Positions 11,895 through 14,277 of a stretch of 14,277 nucleotides of DNA are shown in pieces (position 1 is the first letter of the stretch; each line of letters begins with the position of its first letter). The notes below the pieces were generated by a model. It was not told where the DNA came from. It did not search any database and saw only the letters and a list, made by a program, of their open reading frames with translations. The stretch comes from an uncultured Actinomycetes bacterium (GTDB lineage: Bacteria > Actinomycetota > Thermoleophilia > Solirubrobacterales > 70-9). A program made the translations under genes and the position numbers. The DNA lies in NCBI GenBank assembly GCA_937907435.1, contig CALCIA010000305.1, positions 1 through 14,277 of the forward strand, in the 5' to 3' direction.

Positions 11895-13607
11895 GTGGCC
11901 TCTTCCTCGCGTTCCACCGGCCTGCCCCACCTCGGCGATTTCGACGTCAGCCGCCGCCTGCTCACGATCACCGCGTTCGCGGTGCCGATCGGGGCGTTCA
12001 GCGCGGGCGTCGCCTGGTGCCTGCTGCGACTGATCGGGCTGATCACCAACCTCATCTTCTACGGGCGGTTCGACACCGCGCTCGTCGCCCCCGGCGAAGG
12101 CCACCACTCCTTCCTCGTGATCCTGCTGGCGCCGATCTGCGGGGGGCTCGTGGTCGGCCTCGTCGCACGCTTCGGGTCGGAGAAGATCCGCGGCCACGGC
12201 ATCCCCGAGGCGATCGAGTCGATCCTCACCGGCGGCAGCAAGGTGCAGCCGCGGGTGGCGGTACTGAAGCCGCTCGCCTCGGCGGTGACGATCGGCACCG
12301 GCGGACCGTTCGGCGCCGAGGGGCCGATCATCATGACCGGCGGCGCCTTCGGCTCGATCGCCGCCCAGCTCCTGCACCTGAGCGCCGACGAGCGCAAGAC
12401 GCTCCTCGTCGCGGGCGCCGCGGCGGGCATGGCGGCGACCTTCGACGCGCCGCTCGCCTCGATCATGCTGGCGGTCGAGATGCTGCTCTTCGAGTGGCGG
12501 CCGCGCAGCTTCATCCCGGTCACCGCCGCGGTCGCCGTCGCCACCGTCATCCGCATCCCGCTGCTCGGCAGCGGCCCGATCTTCCCGATGCCGACCGGCA
12601 GCCTCCACCTCGACGCCGGCTCCTACGTCCTCTGCGTCGTCTCCGGCGCGGTCGCCGGCCTGCTCGCCCTGCTCGCGACCTCGCTCGTCTACCTCTCCGA
12701 GGACAGCTTCGCGCGCCTGCCGATCCACTGGATGTGGTGGCCCGCGATCGGCGGCGTGATCATCGGCATCGGCGGCCTGATCGTGCCGCAGGCGCTCGGG
12801 GTCGGCTACGACGTGATCGGCGCCGAGCTGAACGGCACCGCGACGGTGAACCTGATGGTCGGGATCCTGATCGTGAAGACGCTGATCTGGTCGCTCTCGC
12901 TCGGCTCGGGGACCTCCGGCGGCGTGCTGGCGCCGATGCTGATGATCGGCGGCGCGCTCGGCGGCCTCGAGGCGGAGATCTTCCCCCACGTCGCCGCCGG
13001 CTTCTGGCCGCTGATCGGCCTGGCGGGGGTGCTCGGCGGGGTCATGCGCTCGCCGCTCACCGGCGTCATCTTCGCCCTCGAGCTGACCCACCGCTACGAA
13101 GCGCTGCTGCCGCTCGTGATCGGCGCGACCGCCGCCTACGCGATCTCGATCCTCGTCCTGCGCCGCTCCGTCCTCACCGAGAAGGTCGCCCGCCACGGCG
13201 TCCACCTCACCCGCGAATACAGCGTCGACCCGCTGGAGGTGCTATTCGTCGGCGACGTGATGAGCGAGATCGAGGCAGCGGTCGCGACCGCCAACGGGGT
13301 CGGCGCGGGGTTCAACGAGGCGGAGGCGCGGCTGGACGGCGCGGCCACGGCGCTCGACGACGCGCCGATCGTCTACACCGACGACACGCTGCGCCACGTC
13401 GCCTACGTGATGGCCGACTCGGGGCGGACCGAGCTGCCGGTCGCCGAACGCTCCCGGCCCGAGGCGCCGGTCGGCACCGTGCGGCTCGAGGAGCTCCTGA
13501 AAGGGCGGCTGCACGACCTCGACGAGGAGCGCCACCGCACCCGCGAGCTGCGCCCGCTCGAGATGCTCGGCGTCGGCCGCGCCGCGACCCCGGCCGGGCG
13601 GCGATGA
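11895..13607 (+). CDS. ClC-family chloride channel/transporter with C-terminal CBS-like tail
   Basis: A 570-aa integral membrane protein. ClC selectivity-filter segments are present: GHGIPE (100-105, the GSGIP site), GTGGPFGAEGP (134-144, the GREGP site, with gating glutamate E142 kept and Ala replacing the usual Arg) and GSGTSGGVLAP (337-347, the GxFxP region). About a dozen hydrophobic helices cover residues 20-430. The tail has a CBS-like part (FVGDVMSEIEAA, then VYTDDTLRHVAYVMADSG) and a charged end. A gating Glu is compatible with H+/Cl- exchange, but transporter and channel cannot be told apart here. I start at GTG 11895; the in-frame ATG 11850 would overlap the nitroreductase start and the operator. 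Its TGA overlaps the MarR ATG (ATGA), so they form an operon. Confidence 0.9.
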   Translation: MASSSRSTGLPHLGDFDVSRRLLTITAFAVPIGAFSAGVAWCLLRLIGLITNLIFYGRFDTALVAPGEGHHSFLVILLAPICGGLVVGLVARFGSEKIRGHGIPEAIESILTGGSKVQPRVAVLKPLASAVTIGTGGPFGAEGPIIMTGGAFGSIAAQLLHLSADERKTLLVAGAAAGMAATFDAPLASIMLAVEMLLFEWRPRSFIPVTAAVAVATVIRIPLLGSGPIFPMPTGSLHLDAGSYVLCVVSGAVAGLLALLATSLVYLSEDSFARLPIHWMWWPAIGGVIIGIGGLIVPQALGVGYDVIGAELNGTATVNLMVGILIVKTLIWSLSLGSGTSGGVLAPMLMIGGALGGLEAEIFPHVAAGFWPLIGLAGVLGGVMRSPLTGVIFALELTHRYEALLPLVIGATAAYAISILVLRRSVLTEKVARHGVHLTREYSVDPLEVLFVGDVMSEIEAAVATANGVGAGFNEAEARLDGAATALDDAPIVYTDDTLRHVAYVMADSGRTELPVAERSRPEAPVGTVRLEELLKGRLHDLDEERHRTRELRPLEMLGVGRAATPAGRR

Positions 13608-14011
13608 CCCGCGCCGCGCGCCCCACGGCGCGGGACTACGAGGAACTGCTCGGCTTCCGCACCGCTTTGCGCCACTTCCTGCGCTGGAGTGAGGACAAGG
13701 CCCGCGCGGTCGGCCTCACCCCGGCCCAGCACCAGCTCCTGTTGGCGATCAAAGGCCACCCGGGCGAGGCGGCGCCGACGATCGGCGAGCTCTCCGACTA
13801 CCTGGTCAGCAAGCACCACAGCGTGGTCGAGCTGATCGACCGGGCGGTCGACGCGGGCCTGGTCGAGCGCCGCCGCGACGAGACCGACCACCGCATCGTC
13901 CACCTCTTCCTCACCCCGCTCGGCGAGCAACGGATCGAGGAGCTCTCCCAGCTCCACCGCGAAGAGCTCCGTCGCCTGGCGCCGATGCTCGGCCTGACCC
14001 CGGAGGGGTAG
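13604..14011 (+). CDS. MarR-family transcriptional regulator
   Basis: A 135-aa winged-helix regulator. Residues 8-50 are the first dimerisation helices (ending LTPAQHQLLLAIKGH). Residues 57-106 are the winged helix: APTIGELSDYLVSKHHSVVE is the helix-turn-helix, followed by LIDRAVDAGLVERRRDETDH and the wing strand RIVHLFLTPLG. Residues 107-130 form the closing dimerisation helix. Translation is coupled to the ClC gene by a 4-bp overlap. It probably represses the ClC-marR operon and possibly the divergent nitroreductase through the palindrome at 11864-11885, with an organic acid or redox ligand as is common in the family; that is inference. Confidence 0.92.
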   Translation: MTRAARPTARDYEELLGFRTALRHFLRWSEDKARAVGLTPAQHQLLLAIKGHPGEAAPTIGELSDYLVSKHHSVVELIDRAVDAGLVERRRDETDHRIVHLFLTPLGEQRIEELSQLHREELRRLAPMLGLTPEG

Positions 14012-14075
14012 CGACCCAAACCGTCGCTCCGCAGGCATCCCCGAGCCATGCGCGGCGCCGAGGGAAGGGATGGGG

Positions 14076-14168
14076 ACCCGCAAGCTGGCGCCCGGGAGGG
14101 CTCAGGTCTCGCAGGCTGGCGCCCGGAAGGGTCCAGGACCCGCAAGCTGTCGCCCGGGGAGGACGCGC
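14076..14168 (+). repeat. Three tandem 31-bp imperfect repeats
   Basis: Units at 14076-14106, 14107-14137 and 14138-14168 share the core CGCAAGCTGGCGCCCGG with a few substitutions and have no spacers between them. No gene is supported in 14012-14277; this array and the hairpin that follows are all I see there. Confidence 0.75.
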
Positions 14169-14215
14169 CCCTCTCGCCACGGCCCGGGCAGGCTGTGGCC
14201 GTGGCGAGAGGGGCG
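14166..14215. terminator. Perfect 19-bp hairpin downstream of the ClC-marR operon
   Basis: Arms 14166-14184 and 14197-14215 are exact reverse complements around a 12-base loop. It is very G+C-rich and lies about 155 bp after the MarR stop. No U-run follows, so termination is only a guess; it could also be a regulatory or dispersed palindromic element. Confidence 0.45.
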
Positions 14216-14277
14216 GGTGTGCGGAAGGTGTGGAGGGTCGTGCGCGGGGGCCTCACGGGAGTGCGTCGGGAGTGGCA

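Noticed and set aside
11859..13205. Minus-strand open frame continuing upstream of the nitroreductase
   Set aside because: It is antisense to the clear ClC gene and its composition is Asp/Arg/Gly-rich; only the part from 11858 down shows family similarity.
14076..14168. CRISPR array
   Set aside because: The units are contiguous with no unique spacers, and no cas gene is present.

Overview
The window reads as chromosomal DNA of a very high-G+C actinobacterium. The style of the integrase remnant, the short intergenic gaps and the lack of Shine-Dalgarno sequences make me think of Thermoleophilia/Solirubrobacterales, but that is inference: there is no rRNA or marker gene here. A recurrent feature is a TANNNT-like box 6-9 bases before the start codon with no ribosome binding site, so most transcripts here are probably leaderless; I used this to choose several starts.

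Layout. 1-93: nothing recognisable. 94-1871: an ArsR-type repressor diverging from a 14-TM DHA2-type drug exporter, with two 18-bp direct repeats filling the gap. 1896-1940: a perfect 20-bp inverted repeat. 1966-2628: an acidic protein of unknown function, convergent with a VapB-VapC toxin-antitoxin pair (2625-3253, minus). 3401-3474: an intact tRNA-Arg(CCU). 3477-7753: a compact integrated element that uses this tRNA as attachment site; a 31-bp exact copy of the tRNA 3' end marks its right border. It holds a third, decayed tRNA-like copy, a broken MarR-type regulator, one large intact cargo gene (HD domain plus HSP90-type ATPase, 990 aa, minus strand) and a frameshifted C-terminal piece of a tyrosine integrase. 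7752-11061: chromosomal metabolism resumes with an enoyl-CoA hydratase/isomerase, a divergent PadR regulator and a convergent FadH/OYE-type flavin/iron-sulfur reductase, a plausible unsaturated acyl-CoA/enoate set. 11062-11459: no clear gene but nested inverted repeats, including a perfect 21-bp hairpin. 11460-14011: a deazaflavin-type nitroreductase diverging from a ClC chloride transporter-MarR pair, around a palindrome overlapping both candidate -10 boxes. 14012-14277: three 31-bp tandem repeats and a perfect 19-bp hairpin.

The most interesting object is the tRNA-bounded mini-island whose only intact gene is the HD + HSP90-like ATPase. Proteins of this architecture have been predicted to be effectors of biological conflict systems; the tRNA site, broken integrase and lower-G+C cargo fit an immobilised defence island. 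Biological function is not shown by sequence alone.
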